NCBI GenBank assembly: GCA_947089425.1
Contig: CAMUKG010000001.1
Coordinates: forward strand, 124,001-188,000
From: an uncultured Clostridia bacterium
GTDB lineage: Bacteria; Bacillota; Clostridia; Christensenellales; Pumilibacteraceae
Length of the DNA: 64,000 nucleotides
Reading direction: 5' to 3'
Shown: positions 51,323 through 60,754 of the stretch, piece after piece
How positions within the stretch are numbered: position 1 is the stretch's first letter
How the letters are laid out: each line of letters begins with the position of its first letter
Translations under genes and position numbers: made by a program
The notes under the pieces: model-generated
The model's input: only the letters and a program-made list of their open reading frames with translations
Told to the model about the DNA's origin: nothing
The model's database searches: none

Positions 51323-53704
51323 ATGAAATTACCTATAAGCTGGTTAAACGAATATGTTTCTACCGACGGAATAACCCCGAAAGAGCTTGCCGACAAACTG
51401 CTTAACATAGGCTTCGAGGTTGAAGAAATAATTTATATGGGCGACGGAATAGAAAAAGTAGTCGCAGGAAAAATACTTGAAATAACCAAGCATCCCGACG
51501 CGGACAAACTCTCCGTGTGCAAAGTCGACGTAGGGGAAGAGAAAGTAACTATTGTGACGGGAGCAAAAAATATTGCCATAGGCAACACCGTGCCCGTAGC
51601 TCTCGACGGTGCGACTCTTCCTAACGGCGTGCGTATAACCGCCGCACCTCTGCGCGGAATAATGAGCTACGGAATGATGTGCTCGGGAGCCGAACTCGGA
51701 GTAGATAACAACGTAATCGAGGGAGCGGACGTTAACGGCATACTTATTTTGCCCGAAATAACTCCCGGCTCCGATATAAAAGACGTATTGCGACTGAACG
51801 AAACCGTTTTGGATATATCGGTAACGGCAAACCGCCCCGACTGTCAATGCGTATACGGAATGGCGCGCGAAATTGCCGCTATGCTCGGAAAAAAACTGAA
51901 ACCGCTACACCTCAACTACAAAAGCATAAGTTTCGAACAAACGCCTACGGTAGAAATCAAAGACGACGCATGCAGCAGATACACTTGCAACGTGATTTCA
52001 GATGTAAAAATTCGAAAATCGCCCGACTGGCTTCGCGACCGACTCAGATACGTGGGAATACGTTCTATAAATAACGTTGTTGACATAACAAACTACGTGC
52101 TCATGGAAGTGGGACAGCCGTTGCACGCATTCGACACTTCGTTTGTGTCACAACTCGGAATAATCGTGCGCAAAGCTTCAAACGGAGAACAAATCACCGC
52201 GCTCGACGAACGAACGTATACCTTAAACGACAGTATGCTCGTAATCGCCGACAACGAAAAACCTCTCGCAATAGCTGGCGTTATGGGCGGGGAATACAGC
52301 GGTATAACCGACACAACCAAAACGGTGTTACTCGAATCGGCGAGGTTCTCGAAAGGCAACGTACGAGCAACGTCGCGCGCGCTCGGACTGCGCTCCGATT
52401 CGTCGGCGCGTTACGAAAAAGGAGTAGACTATGCGAGCGTCGACGTGGGGCGCGAACGTGCTCTCGCTTTATTTCATCAACTTAAAGCGGGCAAAGTGAC
52501 AACCTCATTTGCCGCCGCAAACCGTGCGAAACCTCAGCCCAAAACCGTTAGAACTTCCGCCAAGAAAATTTCGGAATTGCTCGGCATAGACGTGAAACCT
52601 AACGTAATCGCAAAAATTCTCAAAGGTTTGGAGTTTAAGGTGGAAATCGACGGCGATTCCATAACGGCACAAGCGCCTCTGTTTAGAGAGGATATTGAAA
52701 ATTATACCGACCTTGCCGAAGAAGTTATTCGCTTTTACGGCTACGATAATATAAAATCAACTTTTATGTCGACGGCAAAAACCACAGCGGGCGGCACCGA
52801 CGTTCGACAAAAAAATATCGATTTTTTAAAAACTCTCGCATGTAATTTCGGCGCTTACGAAATATCCACATATTCTTTCATCTCTAAAAAAGCCGCGTCG
52901 CAACTAATTCTGCCGCAAAACAGCGAATTGCGCAATCAAATAGAGATTCTCAATCCGTTAAGCGACGAATATTGCGTAATGCGCACCCAACTTGCTTCGA
53001 GTATGCTAAACGTGGTTGCGCACAATTTCAGTAAGAAAAACAAAGAATTCAGACTGTTCGAAGTGGGTAAAACTTATATAGCGCGAGAATTGCCTTTAAA
53101 AGAATTGCCGGACGAGCGCGACACGCTTATTATGGCTTTCACGGGCGAACACGAAAGTTTTTATACTGTAAAATCTGCGGTAAGCGAAATTCTTCGTAGG
53201 TTTGCAATACACCCCGAGCAAGCCGAATACGGCAAAAAGTCGTATTATCATCCGGGCATAAGTTGCGACTACTATATAAACGGCGAGAATTTTTGCTCGT
53301 TCGGCAAATTGCATCCGTCGGTAGCTAAAAACTTCGGAATTGCCGACGACGTATATATTTGCGAAATGGATTTAAGCGGTTTTATTTCCGCCGAAATTCC
53401 GAACGTAAAATTTGCACCCTTGCCCAAATATCAAACGGTTGAACGCGACCTCGCGGTAATCGTGCGCGAAGAAGTGCCCGCGGGCGACATAATAAAAACG
53501 GCGCGCCATGCCGACCCTCTGTGCATTCATGCCGAACTGTTCGACATATACAGAGGCGAGCAAATAGAAGCGGGGCATAAGAGTGTGGCGCTTTCGTTCA
53601 TCCTTTCTTCTCCCGACAAAACGCTTACCGACGAAGAAATTACGACGGCGTTCAACAATGTGCTTTCTTCGCTCGAACGCGAATACGGCGCAAAGCTTCG
53701 CTAA
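51323..53704 (+). CDS. pheT: phenylalanyl-tRNA synthetase beta subunit
   Basis: 793 residues, complete. EMAP/tRNA-binding domain (about 40-150), B3/B4 editing domain (about 210-385), B5 domain (about 405-475), core (about 480-690), and C-terminal FDX-ACB domain (about 700-793, KYQTVERDLAVIV...). Follows pheS by 15 bases with GGGAGG before the ATG. The B3/B4 domain deacylates Tyr-tRNA-Phe. Confidence 0.97.
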   Translation: MKLPISWLNEYVSTDGITPKELADKLLNIGFEVEEIIYMGDGIEKVVAGKILEITKHPDADKLSVCKVDVGEEKVTIVTGAKNIAIGNTVPVALDGATLPNGVRITAAPLRGIMSYGMMCSGAELGVDNNVIEGADVNGILILPEITPGSDIKDVLRLNETVLDISVTANRPDCQCVYGMAREIAAMLGKKLKPLHLNYKSISFEQTPTVEIKDDACSRYTCNVISDVKIRKSPDWLRDRLRYVGIRSINNVVDITNYVLMEVGQPLHAFDTSFVSQLGIIVRKASNGEQITALDERTYTLNDSMLVIADNEKPLAIAGVMGGEYSGITDTTKTVLLESARFSKGNVRATSRALGLRSDSSARYEKGVDYASVDVGRERALALFHQLKAGKVTTSFAAANRAKPQPKTVRTSAKKISELLGIDVKPNVIAKILKGLEFKVEIDGDSITAQAPLFREDIENYTDLAEEVIRFYGYDNIKSTFMSTAKTTAGGTDVRQKNIDFLKTLACNFGAYEISTYSFISKKAASQLILPQNSELRNQIEILNPLSDEYCVMRTQLASSMLNVVAHNFSKKNKEFRLFEVGKTYIARELPLKELPDERDTLIMAFTGEHESFYTVKSAVSEILRRFAIHPEQAEYGKKSYYHPGISCDYYINGENFCSFGKLHPSVAKNFGIADDVYICEMDLSGFISAEIPNVKFAPLPKYQTVERDLAVIVREEVPAGDIIKTARHADPLCIHAELFDIYRGEQIEAGHKSVALSFILSSPDKTLTDEEITTAFNNVLSSLEREYGAKLR

Positions 53705-53710
53705 CCCGCT

Positions 53711-55888
53711 ATGGAATTGCTTGCTCCCGTAGGAAGCTTCGAAGCTTTGAAAGCCGCTGTCGCGTGCGGAGCCGACGCCGTGTATCTCGGAATGGAAAGA
53801 TACGGCGCAAGAGCCGAAGCGGGAAACTTTGACAGAGAAAGCCTTTGCCGCGCGTTGGAATTTGCGCATTTGCGCGGCGTCAAAGTTTACGTTACCGTAA
53901 ACACTTTGATAAAAACCGGCGAGTTGCCCAACGCGATTAGCGAAATTAAATATGCTCATCAAGCGGGCGCAGACGCCTTTATAGTTCAAGACTTGGGACT
54001 TATTGCACAGCTGAATAAAAATTTGCCCGAAGCAGTTCTGCACGCAAGCACGCAAATTGGAATATGCAACGCGCCCGGAGCGGCGTTTGCAAAACGTTTA
54101 GGGCTTTCTCGCGTAGTTGCGGCAAGAGAAACGCTTCCCGAAGATATAGCGGCTATAAAGCGCGATACAGGGCTTGAAATCGAAATATTCTGTCAGGGCG
54201 CGTTATGCGTGGCATATTCGGGAAATTGTTATTACAGCAGCTTAGTGAGCGGTTGCAGCGGCAATCGCGGCAAATGTTTGCAACTGTGCCGCAAAAAATA
54301 TTCGCTCGATCAAAAAAGCGGCTATTTTTTATCGGCGAAAGACATATGTCTTTTGGCTCAAATCAACAGTTTGAAAAGCTTGGGCGTGGATTCTCTGAAA
54401 ATAGAAGGACGATTGCGCACCCCCGAATATGTGGCGGAAACCGTATCCGTTTATCGCAGTGCGTTAGACGGAAAATATGACGAAAACGCTCTGACGCGAC
54501 TGAAAAAAGTTTTTAACAGAGGCGATTATTGTTCGGCATATTTAAAAAATCCCGCCGAAAACGTAATATACTTTAAAGCGCAAAACCACATAGGCTCCAA
54601 AATAGGCACAGTCGCGGCCGTTGCAGGCGGTAAAGCGAAACTCGAAACTACCGAGCCGCTCGAATGCGGCGACGGAATAAAATTTTTGCGAAACGGCTAC
54701 GAAACGGGCGGAGGCGCGGTAGACGGCAATCCTACGGGATTTCGCGGAAACGTGAAAGCGGGCGACGACGTTTGCCTTACGAGTTCGGCGGCGCTGAAAA
54801 AGAAAGTTCTTTCGCTTGAAGCTCGCATTCCCGCTTCTTTGAATCTAACGGTTCAAAAGGGAAACCCCGCCCGTATAATTATGACTTGCAAAAATCATAC
54901 GGTAACGGTCGAAAGCGATATTAAAGCCGAAAAAGCTCAAAACAAAGCGCTCTGCGAGGGGGAACTGAAAAACGCAATAGGTACTCTCGGCGGCACAGAT
55001 TTTTCGCTTGAAAATCTCGCAGTCGAATTATCGCCCGACACATTTTTTCCGGCTTCTCAAATCAAAAGTTTACGTAAAAACGCGCTCGAAGCAATAAAGA
55101 GCGCCATTTTACAAAAGCATAGCGCCGATAGGGCGGAACGCAAAAATATTTCTTTTCCAAAACTCGATTGGTTCGAATGCCCGAATTCTTCGATATTCGT
55201 TCAAATACAAAACATCGCCGATTTAAAGAAAATCAAATTCGGCTATAATTACGTTATACTGAACCCATCTAACTACTCGGAGTTCGAGCGTATAGCAAAA
55301 GAATGCGAATTGTTAAGCGGAAAAGTTTTGTTAAATTTACCGTTTATTATGCGAGGTCAAGACGTTGACGCCGTAAAAAAACTTATTGCGTTTCCGTTTC
55401 TTGCGATAGTGGCGAACAATATTTCGCATTTGGAACTATTTCGCGAAAAAAAAATTCTCGGCGGCATAGGGTTAAATCATATAAATAACTCGTTTGAAGG
55501 CAAATTCGTAAATTCGCTTGAAACCGACGAAGCGACCGACGGAATAAACTACGCATACGGCAAACCGCCTCTTATGCACTTTGCTCACTGTCCGCGCAAA
55601 ACGCAGGGCGGAACGTGCAAAGACTGCAAAGGTTACATCATTTCGCTTACCGACGACAAAGGGGAAGAGTTCGAATTCCGTCGTGTTAAAGAACATTATT
55701 GCTACGGTATACTCACGCCGTCGGCGCCGCTCGTAAACTTTTCCGCAAACGACGGCAACAAAAGCATTCTTATAGATTTGTCGTTTGCTTCCGACAACGA
55801 AATTAAAGCAGTAAACGAATATATGCTCGAAAAAAAGCCATACGGTTTAAAACGTATGCGAGTAAATCCGAATCGAAAACTGCAATAA
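53711..55888 (+). CDS. U32 family peptidase / RlhA-like protein
   Basis: 725 residues. The U32 signature is in EIFCQGALCVAYSGNCYYSS (about 159-178) followed by GCSGNRGKCLQLCRKKY, with the cluster cysteines of this family; the opening MELLAPVGSFEALKAAVACGADAVYLG is also diagnostic. The long form with a second half (about 400-725) corresponds to U32 plus a DUF3656-type region. Relatives (RlhA, TrhP) hydroxylate 23S rRNA or tRNA rather than cut peptides, so 'peptidase' is a historical name. Six bases after pheT and six before mutS2. Confidence 0.9.
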   Translation: MELLAPVGSFEALKAAVACGADAVYLGMERYGARAEAGNFDRESLCRALEFAHLRGVKVYVTVNTLIKTGELPNAISEIKYAHQAGADAFIVQDLGLIAQLNKNLPEAVLHASTQIGICNAPGAAFAKRLGLSRVVAARETLPEDIAAIKRDTGLEIEIFCQGALCVAYSGNCYYSSLVSGCSGNRGKCLQLCRKKYSLDQKSGYFLSAKDICLLAQINSLKSLGVDSLKIEGRLRTPEYVAETVSVYRSALDGKYDENALTRLKKVFNRGDYCSAYLKNPAENVIYFKAQNHIGSKIGTVAAVAGGKAKLETTEPLECGDGIKFLRNGYETGGGAVDGNPTGFRGNVKAGDDVCLTSSAALKKKVLSLEARIPASLNLTVQKGNPARIIMTCKNHTVTVESDIKAEKAQNKALCEGELKNAIGTLGGTDFSLENLAVELSPDTFFPASQIKSLRKNALEAIKSAILQKHSADRAERKNISFPKLDWFECPNSSIFVQIQNIADLKKIKFGYNYVILNPSNYSEFERIAKECELLSGKVLLNLPFIMRGQDVDAVKKLIAFPFLAIVANNISHLELFREKKILGGIGLNHINNSFEGKFVNSLETDEATDGINYAYGKPPLMHFAHCPRKTQGGTCKDCKGYIISLTDDKGEEFEFRRVKEHYCYGILTPSAPLVNFSANDGNKSILIDLSFASDNEIKAVNEYMLEKKPYGLKRMRVNPNRKLQ

Positions 55889-55894
55889 AAAATC

Positions 55895-58255
55895 ATGAAC
55901 GAAAAACTTATAAAAGTATTGGAATTTAACGAAATACGCGAACGGTTAAGCAGTCACGCGATTTCGTCGCGTGCAAAAAACGCGATTTTGTCGCTAATGC
56001 CGTCGCATAACTACGAGGAAGCCAAACGCTTGCTTTCTCTCACCGACGAAGCGTATACCGTTAAACACAAGTATCTTGCAAGCCCTGTATCCGAATTCGA
56101 CGATATATCAGAAGTGCTCGACAAAGCGAAAGCGGGAGCGGTTTTAAGACCGGGAGAACTACTCAAAACGGCTACCGTGCTAAGATGCGCGCGTATTCTC
56201 AAAAACGACATTTCGGCGCTTGGAGACGATGTTGCGGGGCTTAAAGAACTTGTAGGTTCTATTATGCTTGACAGAAACCTCGAAACGCAAATAGGAGACG
56301 CCGTTGCGAGCGAAAACGAACTGAAAGATGACGCCAGCGAAAAGTTGCGCGACATTCGACGAAAAATTCACGGATCCAACGCAAAACTCAAAGAAAAGCT
56401 TTCAAGTTACACGCGCAACGGCAACGTAAGCAAATATCTGCAAGATAATTTGGTCACGGTGCGCATGGGGCGGTTTGTGCTTCCCGTAAAATCGGAATGC
56501 CGCTCTATGGTGCCAGGCTTAATACACGACCAATCGAGTAGCGGCTCCACAGTTTTTATAGAGCCGTTTGCCGTAGTGGAACTGAATAACGAGTTGCGCT
56601 ATCTGCAAATGGAAGAACAGCGAGAAATCGAACGCATTTTAGCTCAACTTAGCGAATATGTTGCGCAAAGCTACGAGCTTTTGTATTTCGCTCTCGATAG
56701 GTGCACCGAACTCGACGTTATTTTTGCAAAATGCGCCTATTCGGTGAGTTTTAACGGCACAATGCCAGTTCTCAACAATGACGGAATTATATCGCTTAAA
56801 AACGCGCGACACCCTTTGATAGACGCCGCTCAAATAGTGCCCGTAACCGTAGAGGCGGGAATAGATTATAATATGCTCGTTATCACAGGTCCGAACACGG
56901 GCGGCAAAACCGTTTGCTTGAAAACCGTCGGCTTATGCTGCCTTATGGCATATTGCGGCATTATGCTTCCGTGCGACAAAGAAAGCAAAATCGCCGTTTT
57001 CGACGATATATTTTGCGACTTGGGCGACGAACAAAGCATAGAGCAATCGTTAAGTACGTTTTCGGCGCACATAGTAAATATCGTGGATATTACCGATTCC
57101 GTAACACCCAAAAGTTTGGTTCTTCTCGACGAACTCGGCTCGGGCACCGACCCCGTAGAGGGAGCGGCTCTAAGCGTGGGAATAATAAAATATCTCGAAC
57201 TTATAGGGTGCAAAGGCATTGTAACCACTCATTTCAACGAATTGAAAGAATATGCTCTGCTGTCGCCCAAACTTATGAACGCGTGTATGCAGTTCGACGA
57301 ACAAACCTTAAAGCCGACATATAAACTCATGGTAGGTATTCCCGGAGTGAGCAACGCGTTGAAAATAGCGGGCACGCTCGGACTAAACGACTATATTATA
57401 AATCGAGCAAAGGAGAGCATCACCGAAGAGCAGGCGCGTTTCGAAACAGTATTACGTCAGGCACAGTATGCAAAAAAGCAGGTTGAAGACGAAAAAGACG
57501 CATTAAAAATCGAACGCGAGAATTTGAACAACGAGCGCGCACAGTTGGAAATGGCGCGCAAAAAAGTTGAAGAAAAGCAAGAAAGAATACAAAACAACGC
57601 CAAAGCCGAAACGAACCGAATAATAGGCAACATGTTGGCAAAAGCTTCCGAACTCATAGAAGAACTTAAAGAAGCCGTTAAATCCGCCGACGAAGAAGCT
57701 TTGCGAAAAGCACGTTCCATTCGTTCCGCGCTCGAAGACGTCAAACGTGAAAGCGACGAGAGAATTCGTCCCGCTTACGAAGCTTTTGTACCTTCCAAAG
57801 CAAAAGCGGGGCAAGCCGTAGCGGTTAAATCTCTTGATTCCGACGGAATTTTGCTCTCGCTTGCGGATAAAAAAGGCTTATATCGAGTCAGAGTGGGCAA
57901 TCTGCAAATTTCCGTAAAAGCCGACGATTTGGCTCAACCTATCATATCGGAAGCAAAACGCCCCGAAAAAAAGAAGCCGACAGTCAAGCGCGAGACCGTT
58001 CAAGAGCCCGCACAACCGTCGACAACCGAAGTAAAATTGTTGGGGCTCACTGTGTCGGAAGCAATCGAACAACTCGAACCCGTTATTATTTCGGCACAAT
58101 CCGGAAGTATTATTCGCATAGTACACGGCAAAGGAACGGGTGCGCTCGGAAAAGGAATTCAAGCCTATTTAAAAAACAAACCCGAAATAGCGTCATACAG
58201 ATACGGTCGCTACGGCGAGGGCGACACAGGCGTTACTCTTGCCGAAATAAAATAG
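55895..58255 (+). CDS. mutS2: endonuclease MutS2
   Basis: 786 residues. Clamp/lever helices (about 1-310), MutS-type ATPase with Walker A GPNTGGKT near 333-340, the DEQSIEQSLSTFSAH motif, Walker B LVLLDELGSGTDP, and THFNELKEYA; a long coiled coil (about 510-620), a KOW-like linker, and a C-terminal Smr domain (about 712-786) with HGKGTGALGKGI. The usual LDLRG start of the Smr domain reads VKLLG here. MutS2 acts on branched DNA and on collided ribosomes in Firmicutes. Confidence 0.94.
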   Translation: MNEKLIKVLEFNEIRERLSSHAISSRAKNAILSLMPSHNYEEAKRLLSLTDEAYTVKHKYLASPVSEFDDISEVLDKAKAGAVLRPGELLKTATVLRCARILKNDISALGDDVAGLKELVGSIMLDRNLETQIGDAVASENELKDDASEKLRDIRRKIHGSNAKLKEKLSSYTRNGNVSKYLQDNLVTVRMGRFVLPVKSECRSMVPGLIHDQSSSGSTVFIEPFAVVELNNELRYLQMEEQREIERILAQLSEYVAQSYELLYFALDRCTELDVIFAKCAYSVSFNGTMPVLNNDGIISLKNARHPLIDAAQIVPVTVEAGIDYNMLVITGPNTGGKTVCLKTVGLCCLMAYCGIMLPCDKESKIAVFDDIFCDLGDEQSIEQSLSTFSAHIVNIVDITDSVTPKSLVLLDELGSGTDPVEGAALSVGIIKYLELIGCKGIVTTHFNELKEYALLSPKLMNACMQFDEQTLKPTYKLMVGIPGVSNALKIAGTLGLNDYIINRAKESITEEQARFETVLRQAQYAKKQVEDEKDALKIERENLNNERAQLEMARKKVEEKQERIQNNAKAETNRIIGNMLAKASELIEELKEAVKSADEEALRKARSIRSALEDVKRESDERIRPAYEAFVPSKAKAGQAVAVKSLDSDGILLSLADKKGLYRVRVGNLQISVKADDLAQPIISEAKRPEKKKPTVKRETVQEPAQPSTTEVKLLGLTVSEAIEQLEPVIISAQSGSIIRIVHGKGTGALGKGIQAYLKNKPEIASYRYGRYGEGDTGVTLAEIK

Positions 58256-58268
58256 TTTAACGAAACAC

Positions 58269-58297
58269 TTGAATTTTGCCGACAAATTTAGTATAAT
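58269..58297 (+). promoter_or_regulatory. promoter of the two-component operon
   Basis: -35 TTGAAT (58269-58274), 17-bp spacer, -10 TATAAT (58292-58297); a second TATAAT follows at 58301-58306. Confidence 0.65.
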
Positions 58298-58324
58298 TAG
58301 TATAATAAGTCGGTTAAAGGTTTT

Positions 58325-59026
58325 ATGTTTATGTCAAACAGCAAAATTTTAATAGTTGACGACGACGATAATATCTGTCAGCTTCTCACATTGTATTTGG
58401 TTAAGGAAGGCTACGGCGCTGAGGTTTGCCACAACGGCAAAGACGCTATTAAGCTAATTAAAGAAACCAAATTCGACCTTGTGCTTTTAGACGTGATGAT
58501 GCCCGAAATGGACGGTTACATGACGCTTACCGAAGTGCGCAAATTTTCGAACGTTCCTATTATTATGGTATCGGCAAAAGGCGAGCCTATGGATAAAATC
58601 AGCGGGCTCGATTACGGCGCCGACGATTACGTTACAAAGCCGTTCGAACCGCAAGAATTGCTCTCGCGTATTAAAGCAGTGTTCAGGCGGGCGCAAGTTC
58701 ACGCAGTAGCCGAAAAAGAAAACAACAATGCCGACCTTAAATTCGGCGAACTCTATATCAGCATAAAAAACTATATAGTAAAAATAAACGATAAGCCGCT
58801 CGACATGCCGCCGAAAGAAATAGAGCTGTTGCATTGTCTCGCTTCGCAACCTATGCAAGTTTTTACTCGCGAGCAACTCCTTCAAAAGGTTTGGAGTTCC
58901 GATTATCAAGGCGACGCAAGAACGGTAGACGTTCACATAAAGAGAATTCGCGAAAAGCTCGGCATAAGCAAAAGTTGGCGACTTAACACAGTTTGGGGCG
59001 TGGGGTATAAATTCGAAATTTTATAA
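58325..59026 (+). CDS. OmpR/PhoB family response regulator
   Basis: 233 residues. Receiver domain: acidic pocket VDDDD (11-15), phosphorylated Asp56 in LLDVMMPEMDG, Lys in YVTKPFEP; winged-helix DNA-binding domain (about 135-233) with PPKEIELLHCLASQPMQVFTREQLLQKVW and DVHIKRIREKLG. An ATG at 58331 is an equally good start. The partner kinase follows after three bases. Target genes are not known; the DUF6106-like gene at 60143 is a candidate by position. Confidence 0.94.
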   Translation: MFMSNSKILIVDDDDNICQLLTLYLVKEGYGAEVCHNGKDAIKLIKETKFDLVLLDVMMPEMDGYMTLTEVRKFSNVPIIMVSAKGEPMDKISGLDYGADDYVTKPFEPQELLSRIKAVFRRAQVHAVAEKENNNADLKFGELYISIKNYIVKINDKPLDMPPKEIELLHCLASQPMQVFTREQLLQKVWSSDYQGDARTVDVHIKRIREKLGISKSWRLNTVWGVGYKFEIL

Positions 59027-59029
59027 CTT

Positions 59030-60112
59030 ATGAAATTGTTTAACAAATACGTTTTCAGAAGCATAATATTTGCGCTCATATTTGCGGCAACCATATTCTG
59101 CCCGTTATTTTTTTTGCTTCCCAACGTAACCTCGCAATTGCAAAAAACGCTTATTACGGCAATAGCGCTTGCGGCGGCGGCAATAGAAGCGACAATACAC
59201 ATTACGCTTAACTACAAACTGACCGTCGCACCCGTAAAACTAATAAACGAAACGGCAAAAAAATTGAGCAACGGGGAGTATGACGAGCACATAAAAATCA
59301 AACTTGCCGACGAGGAATTGAAAAAACTCGCGAAAACCACTAACAACATAGCTGATGAATTCGAAAACCTCGAACAAATGAGAAAATCGTTCGTTGCGAA
59401 CGCCTCGCACGAACTTCGTTCACCGCTTACGTCTATGCAGGGCTTCTTGCAAGCGATATTAGACGGAACAATCGCAATCGAAGACAGCGAAAAATATTTG
59501 AAAATAGTTTTGAACGAAACAAAGCGACTCAATTCTTTAATAACTTCTATGCTCGATTTGTCGCGAATGGATTCGGGAAAATATCCGCTTGTCATGTCGC
59601 GATTCGAAATAAATGCGGTGATACGGCAGATTGTAGAACGTTTCGAACCTAATCTCGTAAAAAAAGAACTTCAATGCGATATAGATTTCGCGCAATCGGC
59701 AAACTATGTGTACGCCGATAAAGACAAAATAATTCAAGTGCTCGTTAACCTTATAGACAACGCCATCAAGTATTCGCCCGCATATTCGCGCATACTCGTA
59801 ACAACTCACGTGCACGGCGATAAAATTTATATTGCCGTTAAAGACAAAGGTTTCGGAATAAGCAAAAAAGACCAAATGCTTATATGGGACAGATTTTATA
59901 TGGCGGATAAAGCTCGAACCCCGAACAAAAGCAAGGGCACGGGCTTAGGACTTAGCATTGTAAAAAAAATAATCGACGACCACAAAGAAGCTATCAGAGT
60001 GGAAAGCAACAAAGGCGCGGGCTCGGCTTTTATATTCACGCTCACGCTTTTCGATTCTTCTAAACACAAACTCGACAACGGCACATTGCAAAAAGAAAAC
60101 GAATCGGCTTAA
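59030..60112 (+). CDS. sensor histidine kinase with minimal extracytoplasmic loop
   Basis: 360 residues. Two membrane helices (about 11-30 and 41-59) separated by only about 10 residues, then a HAMP-like segment (about 60-115), His127 in the H-box FVANASHELRSPLTSMQGF, N-box LVNLIDNAIKYSP, G1 DKGFGIS, F-box and G2 GTGLGLSIVKKI. With so short an outside loop the signal must be sensed within the membrane or through a partner, as for BceS/LiaS-type kinases. No ABC transporter sits beside it. Confidence 0.93.
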   Translation: MKLFNKYVFRSIIFALIFAATIFCPLFFLLPNVTSQLQKTLITAIALAAAAIEATIHITLNYKLTVAPVKLINETAKKLSNGEYDEHIKIKLADEELKKLAKTTNNIADEFENLEQMRKSFVANASHELRSPLTSMQGFLQAILDGTIAIEDSEKYLKIVLNETKRLNSLITSMLDLSRMDSGKYPLVMSRFEINAVIRQIVERFEPNLVKKELQCDIDFAQSANYVYADKDKIIQVLVNLIDNAIKYSPAYSRILVTTHVHGDKIYIAVKDKGFGISKKDQMLIWDRFYMADKARTPNKSKGTGLGLSIVKKIIDDHKEAIRVESNKGAGSAFIFTLTLFDSSKHKLDNGTLQKENESA

Positions 60113-60142
60113 ACCGAAAATAAAATTCATAAGGAGCATAAT

Positions 60143-60754
60143 TTGGACCTTTATTGCGAACAAAACGTTAACAACACAAGTATAGATAAACACGGAAAAC
60201 GCAACTCGTTTTTATCGGTGCTTAGAAAAGTGTTACTTGGCATAGGCGTCGTTTTATTGTTTTTTCTACTTGGTTTCGGAGTTAACGTGGCAAACGGAAT
60301 ACTTCCGATAGTTATAGGAGTGGCAATAAGTTTGTTTGCCGCCGCTCCGTTTATTCTCGCGTTTATCTTTTTGGGCAGATACCTGAGAAATGTGAGCTCC
60401 GAATACGATTATATTTTAAACGGCGGCATTTTGCGCATAGTGCGAGTGGTACAACGTAGCAGAAGAAAACTTATGGCAACAATCAGGCTCGATTCAATCG
60501 AATCTGTGGGAAAAATCACAAGCGACTCATACGAACGGCTTGCAAGTTCGAAAGGAATCAAAAAACAATACGCCGTTTGCAATTACGAAGACGAAGAAGC
60601 GATTGTTTACGTAAGATACCGCAACGAAGGGGAAGACTATTTGTTGCATATAGAACCTAATGACGAACTTGTTTCGTCTATAAGAAGAAGTCTCCCTCGA
60701 ATAAGCATAATGGATAAGAGCATGAACAACCCCAATCCCGTGAAAAAGCAATGA
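60143..60754 (+). CDS. DUF6106-like membrane protein
   Basis: 203 residues from TTG 60143 with AAGGAG upstream. Two helices (about 28-50 and 52-78), then a soluble beta-rich domain with SSEYDYILNGGILRIVRVVQRSRRKLMATIRLDSIESVGK (about 89-128). This resembles the DUF6106 pattern of Clostridia (E-Y-x-Y-x-x-x-N-G-x-L...). Function unknown. It follows the kinase by 30 bases and overlaps the cysteine desulfurase ATG, so it is transcribed with both. Confidence 0.6.
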   Translation: MDLYCEQNVNNTSIDKHGKRNSFLSVLRKVLLGIGVVLLFFLLGFGVNVANGILPIVIGVAISLFAAAPFILAFIFLGRYLRNVSSEYDYILNGGILRIVRVVQRSRRKLMATIRLDSIESVGKITSDSYERLASSKGIKKQYAVCNYEDEEAIVYVRYRNEGEDYLLHIEPNDELVSSIRRSLPRISIMDKSMNNPNPVKKQ

